DNA of 64,000 nucleotides, from the NCBI GenBank assembly GCA_950097015.1, contig CATNEN010000029.1:7913501-7977500 (forward strand), in the 5' to 3' direction. Shown here piece by piece: positions 9,918 through 21,700 of the stretch. Positions within the stretch are counted from its first letter, which is position 1. Each line of letters starts with the position of its first letter. The translations under genes and the position numbers were made by a program. Source of the stretch: Macrostomum hystrix. Its lineage: Eukaryota > Platyhelminthes > Macrostomidae. The notes under the pieces were generated by a model. That model made no database searches. It saw only the letters and a program-made list of their open reading frames with translations, and had not been told where the DNA came from.

Positions 9918-11345
9918 CTAAAAAAAGTTTTGTGATACCGTATCAGTGAAGCTGAAATCCATTGACTCAAGAGGATGTTGCAATTAAATGAAAAACATAT
10001 TTTCATTGGGCATTACCAAAGTGATGTAATCCTTGCGAAGAAGCAGCTGAGCTATGCAACGAATGCTTGAGTCTCATGTAGATGAGAAAATTGTCCGCTG
10101 ACCTTGCGCCTCCGTTCTCGTAGGCAACTCCCTTGTATGCTGAGTAGATGAGGGCAGGTCCTTTACCTTGCCAGAACTGGCTACCCCAATGGCACACGTC
10201 GCGCGCGTCATTGACTACAAACAGTCCAAAGTCGGCCGGACACCCTCCGTAGTGGTAATTGATGAAGAATCTTCTGTGAATTTCTGCGTGTCCAGCAATC
10301 GAGAAGAAGTTGAAGCCAGTGTGACCGGCCCAGAACGGCTTGCTGGAGACCAGCCTCATACTGCTAAACCAGCTGTCCTTTGTCAGTCCGCTCGGATTCG
10401 CGTTGAACACAGCCTGTGCAACGGTGCGTCCGGCCTTCCGCATCTCGGCCACGATCTCCCAATTGCCAGCGGAGGCAACAACGGACAGCCGGTCCACCAA
10501 GTGCGACCGATACACGTCTGGGAGGGAGCCGTCGCGAGGCACCGGGTAGTCTTGCTCCGAGTTGTAGGTAGCAAAAACTGGCACACCCGTGTTTGCCTTG
10601 ACAGTGTACAGCATGAGCTTGTCGCCCTCTAAGAAAATTTGCGTGTCATTTGTAGTGTCATTTGCGTGTATTGTAGAAGCACAAATAAACTAAAATTGAC
10701 CAAGTGCAATAATGCTTGCACCGATAGAATTGACTCACCGAACCAGAACTCCTTCGGGAATGGTCTCTTGACGGCGTTGACAACTGGGAGGCTGACTCGG
10801 CTGAAAGTTAGCTGCGCGCCGTTGGCCTGGCCGAAGAATGTGAATCTTAGCGAAGCCCTTAGACTGCGGCTGCGCTCGCCCTTGAACCTCAGCGCTCTCA
10901 ATAGGCGCCGGCAGGTCGAGCGTCTGTTGCAGATAAATCTAACCACTGGCAAATCGTCCTTGCGCCACTCGGACAGGACATTTACGTCGGGACACTTGGA
11001 ACTACAGGCGGCCTGACGCATCTGGACCTTGAAGCGGTTGATCTCAAACAGATAGAACTGCGGCTGGGGCGGCAGCTTCATATCCCTCACAATCTGCAGT
11101 GGAACATTGAGGTAGTAGCCGTTTCCGAGTGGATCCCGCAGCACTCGAGACTGGCGTGGCAGCCGCATGGCTACGTAGGGCTGAACGATGCGCGCTTCCC
11201 CATGCTTGAAGCAGCGCAGCCGGCTTCCTCTAAATGTGAGGCTGGGCGCCCTTTCCAGGCCGCTGGCCTGGTTTTCAATCATGTCGGCCGTTGCTAAGGA
11301 CAGCACCAGCAAGAGGCTGCCGCAGAGCTGCAGAGCATTGGTCAT
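9346..11345 (-). CDS. Secreted protein with two tandem homologous domains (596 aa, three exons)
   Basis: Exons 10739-11345, 10017-10628 and 9346-9917 sum to 597 codons including the stop. Residues 1-21 form a signal peptide with hydrophobic core LLLVLSLATA. Residues 22-202 (exon 1) are a basic region with several cysteines that I do not recognise. Exons 2 and 3 each encode one copy of a domain of about 190-200 aa. Shared motifs are (Y/F)TVKAN, IVAEMR, NFFSI-x-GHAEI-x-R-x-FFI, GCP, C-x-WG and FL(I/V)Y(M/L). Both introns are phase 1, so the domain exon is symmetric and can duplicate without changing frame. The domain distantly recalls C-terminal parts of some invertebrate extracellular-matrix proteins, including coral skeletal-matrix proteins; that is tentative. 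An acceptor just before the ATG suggests a 5' UTR intron or a trans-splice site. Confidence 0.85.
10017..10628 (-). CDS. Secreted gene exon 2: domain copy 1
   Basis: 612 bp, an exact multiple of three, bounded by acceptor TTTTCTTAG and donor GTAATG, phase 1 at both ends. It encodes about 204 residues beginning GDKLMLYTVKANTG, with GCPADFGLFVVNDARDVCHW in the middle. Confidence 0.85.
10739..11345 (-). CDS. Secreted gene exon 1: signal peptide and unique basic region
   Basis: Starts at the ATG at 11345, 9 bases after a good acceptor (TTTCTTTCAG). It ends in ...EFWF plus one base at donor GTGAGT (phase 1). The region is rich in Arg and Lys, with cysteine pairs CSSKC and CNRRSTC. Confidence 0.82.
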
Positions 11346-14300
11346 GGCGCTCTTCTGAAAGAAAAGAAATCGAGCCTTTTAATAACAGACCGATAGAACA
11401 AACTTGCCTTGTATTTGACAAAACCTACTTTAGATGCAAGCCATTGTAACAACAGTTTTACGAGCTATATGAATGAAATTTAGCCTCACCATTTTAGGTT
11501 TTGCTTCTTTGATGAAAAAATCGCAATGGGTTCTTGGTTCTTGTTCTGCGTTGCTGTCAATGTTCTAGACCATTCTTGCTAATGGAAAATGTAGCTAGGT
11601 ATAAATAAAATTATTTGTAGAGTCAAGCGCTATTCCCTAAAGTGGCAAGTGCAGTCAGTTCTGACCCAAGCATCTGGTGAGCGGCTAGTGATAGGTTAGT
11701 CGGAGCCGATCGGGATAATCGTTGAGTAGACAGCTGCTAGGCAGGGTCCGCCAAGGTATCTTGCCATGCTACTCAAGTTCTACTCAAGTACCCTACCAAT
11801 TTATTTTCTTGCTCACTCAACATTAGAAGCGGTGCGTGAGGCAAGGAGGCCATACTGAGAGAGTCACTGTTATATCGATTCATATTTATCAATTCCTTCC
11901 AATAAATAGAAAAGAGAATAACGAAATAGCCAAATAATCTAAGCGCTATCCTTTCTCCAAAACAAGGTAAATAAATTATTCAGCAATTCGTTAGTTAGTT
12001 GCCTTAACATGAGTATCTTGTGTCGAATGGCTAAAAACTAATGCCAAAATCAATACCTTATTTAGTAATTATACAAACTATATACAATAGTACAAACTAT
12101 TCTATAAATGATGAAATTTATAGAATGATTTATAAATAAATTTATAAATAAAATTATAAATTTATAAATGATTTTCAAGAACTATGATGAAAATAAGAGT
12201 AGCTATAGTAAAGCAAATTGGGATATACTGATATGTGGGCTATCATAACAAAGATGATAACAATGATGGACCAACTCACGAGACAAGCGGCTCCAATCTG
12301 AAGCCGGGCTGAATTTCCAGACAAAAGTCGATAGCGCTGTAGCTAGGCTGCCACCAGAGTGTCCTGAAGCTGTTCGCACCACGGTCAGGGAGTTGCCTCG
12401 CACTCGAAGAAAAATGATTCAGAGTCGAAATAGAGCTCTCACAGGAATTAGGTTTCGTATGAGGGTTTTGGTCTCGGCCTTAGCGGGAAACTGTCGCGTA
12501 GCAGCATAGCGCTCAACTGGTAGGTGTTCCAGGCGCATAACGTGGTTGCTAAAAATAGAAACTGACGTCATGCAAACAAGGCAACAGACCCATAACCAAG
12601 GGGTCTGTTGCTAAAAATAGAAACTGACGTCAGATAAACAAGGCAACAGACCCAAAACCAAGGGTTACAGTCTACACTCTACAGTCTACACTCTCCCACC
12701 CTTGGTTATGGGTCTGTTGCTAAAAATAGAAACTGACGTCATGAATACGTAGGAGAGAGGATCCGGCCGGGATCCCTAACAAATAACATTCTGACAAAGT
12801 AATTACACACACAGGCATACACAAAAGGCCCCTCCCCCCACAGGGTGAGAGAGTGCAGCCGGCGCAAATCCAAGTGCAGAGGCAAGACCTGAAAAGACAC
12901 AATGCTGCGAAAGTGACAAAGCTAAGTTTATAAACTAGCAACTCACTTCATTATCACGAATATGTATATCTTTTCCACCCGTCTTAAACGTAGCTTCTAT
13001 GAACTAGTTGCAGTTGTCATTTGTACAAATAAAAAGAGAGCTCGTAGCCTAGAATTTGGAGCTTTTGACTTGTGATCGAGATGTCGATAATTCGAATCTT
13101 AGCCCAAGGGAAATAAATTGTTTTTTGTGGAAGACACTAAATTCCCTAGTGCAGACTATGTCTGTAAATCTGGCTCCGTTTGGCTGGATGTAATTTCTAT
13201 ATATATTTATGTTACGCTGCAAATTGCATAAGTTTTTATCACCAATGGCTAAAAAAACTAATTAAGAAAAGCACAAATAAAAATTATTTCGTGTTGCAGC
13301 AAGCGTTTGTGACACACGGCAAATTGTTTTGGTGCCTTTTTCAAAATGTAATTAGACACTCAGTGAACTATATTTAACATCAGCTCTATTATTAGAGTAA
13401 GAATGCTTTACTTGATGTTTACTGTTTCAAAAAGTTGTTTAAAATTTAATTAATAAAACTGTTAAAAACTAACACAAGACGATTTGCATATCTAATTATC
13501 TGTGGGACCGTGAACTTGTGTCTATCCGGCAGCTGTTTTAACAAACTGAATGAGGAATACTTTCATATTGGTCTCGTCTCAATCATAACTCTTTGTGAAG
13601 CAGAATTGGAAAATTCTAGAAGCACTCAATAAAATATACAGACTCGACAGCTCAAAGCGAGCAAGAAATCTACGATAATTCATTGAACAAAACAAAATAA
13701 GATTATTATATTTTCACAGTTTTTTTCAGTTAGTCAAGTGTGTTGCAAACAGTTAGGCTTAATAAAGAACTAAAAATAGTATTTTGTAACAATCAGAACT
13801 GCTGCATATTAATTAAGCAGGTGTCTCGAGAATCACAAAACAAAGCAAAATAGATTTTCATAGAGATCCATTCATTCGACTTTTTGATCGAGTACAGTCT
13901 ATTTTTCACACGTTAAAAACGAAAAGAAAAATAATAAACGAACTCGTAAATTCTGCCAAATCACAGCAATTTGACTTTATACAGATGGCGCTGATAAGAA
14001 GCTGACCCGAAAAATAAAGCAAAAGTAAAAGTCCAGTGCTAGTAAAATAATAATTGAATGATAGAAAATTAGTAAGTCACGCTTAGAATTGCTATCTTAA
14101 GTCATAAAACTGAAATATATATTACTCTGTGTTACGAGTGTAACCTAAAGTTCTCGCCTTTTATACTTGTAGCTGTGATAAAGAGTTACAACATCAATAA
14201 TAGCAGGTTATGAGTGTTCTTAAGAAACAGAAAACAAAATATGCTGTAGTTGCTGGTTTTTCTTCATTACAATGACTGCAACATAAATTGATCAAACTAC

Positions 14301-15281
14301 AAATATAATTAAAGTGTTGTGGAGGTAATAATATTGTGGAGAGCAAAACAGTGAAACAATAGACGGCGGTTTTTAGTTTACAGCAGCATTGTCATTGGTT
14401 ATAAAACATTTTAGGTTAATATAAACTATATTTGTTTAAAATACGGAGGACTAAGACTAGAAATATAAAAGCACACATCAGAGCCAAAACTCTTAGTGTA
14501 TCAGTAATACAAGCTCGGACGGGAGATTTTAGATCTCACACAAAAGAAACAAACAGGAATTCCTTCGCTAATCGAAGTTAATAAAAAGCAATAAAGACAA
14601 TAAAACAGAATCCCTAACTAATCAACATCACAAGCGCATTAGTGCAGCAGAGAATCTAAGAGGGTGCTTCTGCAACTGAGCATTAAACATTAAATAACAA
14701 TTTAGTAGGACGCGTCTTGGTTTTTAGGCGAGTGAGAAAAAAATAGTTTGGTAGTCAGTTACGCTCCAGAGGAGCTCGTCTAGTAAGTTCTAGTAAACTA
14801 CTAATCAAGTGTATTTAAGTCTTGAATTTGCACCTGCATTGGGCCACAACTCATTTCAACACCTGCCGTTTAAATGTTCTGTGTTAACTTAATACATAAA
14901 AATTCTAATTGTGGATAAGTTTCTAGAAACTCGAGCCTATCTTACACTTGATCATCTGATGGCCTTTCAGCAGTTTGACGCAAAAATAATAATGCCGAGG
15001 GAAGGGGCACAATGTGTTGAGAGCCGAGACTGAAAAATAAGTAACAATATTGAATACATTCAAATAGAATAACGAGGTAAATGTACAAGTCCCCGTACAA
15101 ATCGGGGGACAGGTGAGCGTTTGCGGTGGTGCGTTAGGTGCAGGGGAACGATTGACGATGGAAGAGGGAGCAGGCTTATGACGCAATCCGATTTCTTGTC
15201 AATAAACTTGTTGGAGCCTTTGCAACCTGGCTGCTAGTTGAAACCGCGAACATTTAAAAGGCTGCGGTCTGCTCGATGACG
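11346..15281. other. Intergenic region between secreted gene and innexin A
   Basis: About 3.9 kb, AT-rich, without supported exons. It contains a run of short TTTATAAAT-like repeats (about 12100-12175), the three-unit inverted/tandem repeat at 12544-12742, and a possible degraded tRNA-like head near 13030-13100. The promoter of the secreted gene should lie at its left edge and the 3' end of innexin A at its right edge. Confidence 0.6.
12544..12742. repeat. Three-copy repeat with hairpin arms and a TGACGTCA palindrome in every copy
   Basis: Each copy begins GTTGCTAAAAATAGAAACTG and carries TGACGTCA (12563-12570, 12625-12632, 12734-12741). Two copies are in tandem about 62 bp apart. The third lies beyond a 35-bp spacer of repeated CTACA-type words. 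ACAGACCCATAACCAAG at 12584-12600 is the exact reverse complement of CTTGGTTATGGGTCTGT at 12701-12717, so part of the block can fold back. It looks like a small MITE-like element. Confidence 0.65.
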
Positions 15282-15726
15282 TCAGACGATGTTGTCGTCA
15301 CCGTTGTTTCCATTCGTGGCGTTCATACCGGCGAAGGCGGTGTGGCGGTGGTCAGGCTCCAGCTTGGTGTCGTCCAGCTCCTGCAGCCGCTTGTGCCGGT
15401 AGATGCTCCACAACTCGCAGGCCAAGTCGCCCGCCACGATGTCGCCGCAGTTCATGGCGATCAGGCGGATGATGAAGACGCCGTCGATTCGCAGATAGTT
15501 CTCTACGAATTTTCGGCTGGTGGTCTTGTCTGTGTCCTTCAGCACGTTCATAATCTTCAGGTACTTCCGGATAAAGTTTAATCGGCGCCTGGCGATGGAC
15601 ATGCGGAAGAACCAGTTCACAAAGGAGGTCAGCGTCACAATGCTGACTAGAACGTGCCAGAACCACAGGAACACGTAGATCTTCTCCAGGAACATGTTCA
15701 GCGGCAGGACGCACTGCAGAGTATAG
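15282..15726 (-). CDS. Innexin A exon 3 (TM4 and C-terminal tail)
   Basis: Enters in phase 2 to give [13 protein letters not shown], then [10 protein letters not shown] (TM4). The tail runs to TGA at 15282-15284. The stop codon overlaps a TGACGTCA palindrome. Confidence 0.93.
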
Positions 15727-18700
15727 CTGAGTAGCGGAAGGAAGAGACGTTCGAACTGATTAAAAACTTTTTTTAGATCTCTTGTTTCATTTTTATGATC
15801 ACAGAAGCCAACTGACAATACAAAGCTGGTTAAAATGCACAATTAAAAGTTCAATTGTAAAAAGTACAATGTTAAAGTATCATCGAATGTAGTCTTATAC
15901 TTTATTAAAACGTGTTGTTACCCAATTGCTACTAAAAGTACGAGTAGTTAGCTAAGTTTCGAAGTAAGATATTTGTTAATAAATCAGGAACTTTTTGTTC
16001 GTGTTATAGCTTCGTGTTCGAAATATAATTCATTTGAAAGTGCTATTTTATAGTCCTTAATAGATATACAGATAAGAAGGCTCATGATGTGTCCTAGGCT
16101 CTTTCTTTACCAGTGGAATGGTCATCTTTGGCCAGAAGACACTAAAAGTGAAGCCCAAAGATATTGTATTCCTATCACAGATCCTACTCGAATATACACT
16201 GCAGTAATTGCTATATATAAGATCTATGATGAAGCCGGAGAATTTGAAACGAGGCCAATTAGCCAGTTCACAGGCTTGAAAACGATCCAACCATGCCGAG
16301 CCACGACAGGTCCCAAAATGACGGTAGCTTTCTTACATCTACTTTTAAAATGGACAATACTGCGAAAGTGACGCAGGCCTCTCATACAGTTCTTTGCTGT
16401 GCTGTTGTTTCGTTAATTTGTTACTTAAAATATACACACTGACAAACCATGTTAAAGTTTTGCCATAGACAAATTTTCTGCACGTTTTTTTATCAGCACG
16501 CTTTTTTAATAGATTGACTATAGGATTTTACCATAGACATAGGCGTTATCTACACGCTTGAGCGTTGTACAATGTTCATTATGACCACCCAACGAAAACA
16601 CTAAATACCAGCTAGCTGTCCATAAAACTTTTGCGGTCATTAATAGAGGTGACCTTGAAATAATTTATCGTTGGCGCTATACGCGCTCTCTGTCGCAGCT
16701 ATTATAAACCTCTCAATAGACGGTCTAAAATGTTTATATTGGCGCCAAGTTGTGACCTTGGCGACTTTCTGGTGTGAAAACAGTTTTTTCTTTGTTCTTT
16801 TTTGCAAAGAGAATTTTAAGCATCAGTCAGGTGCAACTCAAGCTTAGTCGCCCTACTCGCCATTCATTCAGAAAATGCGTCTTACGGATCTACCCTTCGC
16901 CAGGACCCCTTAGTTTTCAATGTGTTGCTCTGGCATTGTTGTTCCACGGCTGGTTTGTTGCCAAGTCGTTCTAAACTCATGCGCTACTCAGCCTAAGGTG
17001 CAGGCTTGCCGCCTCATTGCTCGCCAGCTTCTTGCCTTTCCTTCACCTGGCTGGTGCTTCATCTCCTCCCCGACTGTTTTGTTCCCACAGCCGGGGCAGA
17101 GCAAACAGTCGGCATCCACCCTCAGCGCAATGCTATGATTGATTTCTTAGCCATGAGCCACCGCAGTCTAACCTTATAGCCATGCGGCTCACCTGACTCA
17201 CTGGCCAATTAAGGTGCAATGCTGGGCTTATTAAGAAAATACCTGACCAAATGAGGCTTTTCTACCTCACACTAAAAGATTGAATCGATTCTGAATATAT
17301 TCTAGAGCGACACGTGTATGAAGTGAACTATACAGTAGTCAACCCTCAACAAAGGGGACGTTCCCGAACCGAATGACCGTGAAAGTTTTCATGAAAGTCC
17401 AGCAAATGGATCTAAATTTCCGCCTTTAACGATGAGCTAACTTTCTAAGCCGTTCGAACAACTGACATTGCTCTGAATAATCCCTATGTTGAATCCAAAT
17501 TGATATAATCAATACAATATATTCAACAATAACAGCCGACATTGTTACTTTATGAAATTTTGTGAGCGGAAACATTATGCCTATATTGGTGGTTTTGCCA
17601 CCACACACCCCAACGAGGATGGTTGAATATCTCGACGATGTCGATGTTTTGTTATTCTAGAAAACCGTTTCATAGATAGAGTGGAAAAATTTAGCCGATG
17701 TTCTTGGCGAATGGCTGAATACTTAGGGACAATGAGACAAAAAGGGTATTTGAAAAGGCCCCAAGGTCTTTCTACTGTTAATTAGCTTTCAAGCATGCCC
17801 TTTGACGAATTGTTGAACAGTGAAGCATTGAACATTTTCTTATAGATGCTAGCGAGGCGAAATGACAGAGTTCCATGTCTGTCAATGCAAAATGAAGCGT
17901 CTTTAGTGCCGGACCATGCTGTGATTTGAATCCCTGATCAGGAACAACATTGCTTCCTGCAGCTTAGATTAATCCATTTTCAGTCTCGAGAGCCTCAGTC
18001 AATGTTGTGCAAGATATTTTTAGATTTAATATGTAGCTAGGAGTGCACGACGTCAATTAGGCTTAATATTTACTAACCTTGCGCAGAATTTCATATCAAA
18101 ATTATGTCCCATCTTTAGTTTATTTACTTGGCACGGCTGAGTTTGGAGATCTGTTAAAAAATTCTGCATACTTGCCAACCTTGATCCTCGGAGCACAGTC
18201 ACTAATTCTGAGTACAACTCACTGCCATGAAGGTGTGAATACACATTGTTGTGAGTTCATCCCCAACGGCGCCATTGTCAGACAGCCCGTTGCAAAGAAT
18301 AAAGTTATCTCCCAATTTCTAGGCCAGAATTGTATCATATTTTATGCAGATTTGCAGACACACGCGCTTGGAATCTCCGTTCTAAAGTAGAATGTAGGTC
18401 CCCGTAACGCTGCACACGCACACACTCTCAGAGTGGAGCATTGTGATGGAGTGGGTGTCAGCTGGGCAGCCACACCTCCGACTGGATCGCGGATGCATCA
18501 TGGCCGGTAGGAGATTCCGCTATACTCAATGCATTGCTTCTCTCGCCCCAAAAATCTCTATGCCTCATTCACACTCTTTCCGTTGCTATTTTCCACTCGC
18601 GTCCTCCCAAAGCATTCCTGCGAATTCCCTAGACCATATAAATGCGGCTCCGATGAGGGCAAATGAATAGTTGACTATTATAGACTGATACATTATATAT

Positions 18701-21700
18701 ATATATTTATATGCGTTTGCCGATAGCCTAACCAGAATCCGAGAGTAAATAGATGCATCCATGTTTATTATCAATTCATTCTCGCATGCAGCTTGCTATT
18801 TAACTATGCTGTACTGGTTTCTGCCTTATTTAGCTGCTGTCCATTGTGCCTGAGGGTAAATAGCTGTTTATCCAGCTGCAAACGGTTTTTCACTAGATTG
18901 CTGCATTCAGCATTCACGGGAGTGTGTGCTCAGGAGCCAGCGGAACGGGCAGAATCGTCTGTCGCTGGCTTCAAATAATGTGCCAGTGCGCGCATTCCAG
19001 GAAATGTTTGTCAACATAGACAACATAGGCAACATAGACAACATAGACAATATAGACAGAGCAACAGATTAGAAATATTTTAAACCACAAGTTTCATAAA
19101 CGAGAAATACGTATGCAAATATTTTTTATGCAACAAAATCAAACGATTGATTTTGTTTGATCTAAACTTCAGATTTTTCAACGATTTATGGTGTCAGAGC
19201 TGTATTTATTGCTATATTGGTCATTGTGTAATACGTAGAGCTAGTTTGGCTTAGTACTGTACGCGTTCGTTGAGCACTTGATTAACACGATTGTGAGCAG
19301 AAGGTTGGCAACTAAATGATTTACATAAAGTCATAGAATTCTACAATCAGATTTGAAGCCATCAAAATTTAGTCTATGATTATTTGACTGAGAAGTGTCA
19401 CGATCTACTGAGCACAACGTTTGCAGAAAATAAGCCTTCTGTAAGCTGTACCTTACAATAGTGTTTGCTAAGAGCTCACCTGAAACTATACTTGCAGTCA
19501 GGTTTGTGCTTAACAGTTCCCCTATTGATCATTGTTCTAGAAGTTCATTGTTTCTTTACGGAAGTAAAAAATCTCAATTCGACTGAACTCAGAATCAACT
19601 AGTTCAGAGCAGTCCTCGTTTAGCTAGAAACTATCTTTTGGTCTCAAGAATGAACTAAACAATGCCAGGTGTTTCTTAGATTTTCCTACTGCAAAAAGCA
19701 ACAAACAATGCACTCACTGGTAATTCTGGCCCTCCTTCTTGGCCTGCAGATCGCAGAAGGTGACCCTCGGGAAGTTCGATGACTGATACCATTCAATGCC
19801 TTTGAAGATGTCTAGCAGCACACGGAAGCCAAAGAATGTGTAGGTCGTGCCAATGAACCTCTCCATGAGGTAGAGCTGGCCGAACACATTCAGCAGGTAC
19901 AGGACCTTGATGAAGAAGTACAGCACTACCAGGAAGTTGCCATAGCGCTTGCCGCAGCAGAAGCAGCTGCACTTGGACAGGCAGTGCTTGAGTCGGACGC
20001 CGACTCCGCGCCTGTACTCCCGCTGCCTGTAGATGCAGCCCTCCATGTACCTGGCCATGAAGCGCACATTCTTGTTCAGAGCCTCCGGGATCACCACATT
20101 GGCGTCGGTGGCCATCTGCAGAATCTTGCGCACATTGAAGCCAGAGTAGTTCATGAATAGGCGCCAGATGAGGCAGGGCAGGTAGAACATTAGCGCCTGC
20201 ACAGCAAGAACTATGGGAGCCCATTGGTAATAAGTGATCATAAGCTCATTGCGCACGTGCTGCGGCGGCAGGTGCTCAGCCTGCACTGGCGCATAATAGG
20301 TATTGGCCACCCAGCAGTAATTCTCGGCGTATTCCTCCCAGCCGCGAGTGAACTCCTGCGGAATCCAGCACTGGATGGGCTTGCCTGCGGGCGGGGGAGC
20401 GTCGGCTGCATCAGCTACTGAAGTTTCATGAGATTCTTGAGTCATTTTATGAGGTTCATTTCTTTCATGAGATTCGTGAGTTGTATTATGAGATTCATGA
20501 GTTTCATGAGATTCATGAGATTCATGAGATTCGTGGGTTTCATGAGATTCATTAGATTAATGAGATTAATGAGATTAATGAGATTCATGAGATTCATGAG
20601 ATTCATGAGATTTATGAGATTCATGAGATTCATGAGATTTGTCATATCAGTTTCATTTTTTAGAATTTATGGAATGCATGAGACTTAAAAACTCAATTTT
20701 TGGCTAAATTAACTAATTTCAATGACTATGATTACTAATGAAAATATTATCATGACTTGTCGCAAGTTCTCATCAAAATTATAACTTTATTTCAAAAGTT
20801 TCTGGCTACAGCTAAAGAAGCCAATCCCGCGACAACAGCGGAGCCCTCCAGGAAATCTCCAAGCGCAAAGTTTCTCCGACACCCTTGTTCAGCAGCAGAC
20901 GCGACAAGCAGACAGGCAGGAGGGCAGGCCGTGAATGTCTCCGCATTAATTCGGCCCAACCATCTGGCTGCAACAGGCGCTTCTCAGAAAATGTTTTCGT
21001 GTGCCGTGCGTTGTCCCGCGGAAAAACTCCCGATGGCAAATTCAACTAAGGCCACTGGCCCACAGACTGAAGCGCTTGAGTTGAGTAGCAGGAGTTTAGG
21101 AACAATTTAAGTGCTCAATTATTCAACTATCTGGTTGTTCATTATGCATTAAGGACTAGACTGCAGGCAGTTTTGTCCCTCTTGCTAACTAAACTTTTTG
21201 TGGCTTTTCTCGTATGTTCCTAGAAGGAATACAGAGACAATCAGGACGAGACCTCAGATGGACACGGACGACTGGACTAAACTACATCAAGGCAGTGCAT
21301 GCATGGAGACCTATGGAAATGAATTGTGATCAAATCCATAGTGAAGAACTTTCACAAGAGACCTTTCAGCAAAAACCGCTCAGTCCACATTGACCTACCA
21401 CAGTTTGCCGATGTTTGCTTGAGTCTGATTGCTCCGAGTCATTGTGAGTGAGTCATTGAGTCACTCTACGCATACTGTTGTCTCACATTCCCTTTTTATA
21501 GATCTCTCAATCCAATCTCATCCTCTGTCTCTCTATTAGATCTCTCAATCTAATCTCATCCTCTGTCTCTCTATTAGATCTCTCAATCCAATCTCATCCT
21601 CTGTCTCTCTATTAGATCTCTCAATCCAATCATCTTCTCTCTAGATCTCTCAATCATCTCTTCTCGTCTCTCTTTAGATCTCTCAATCTAATCTCTTTCT

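Noticed and set aside
16057-17608. Small frames inside innexin A intron 2
   Set aside because: No similarity to known families by eye, no splice support, AT-rich intronic sequence.
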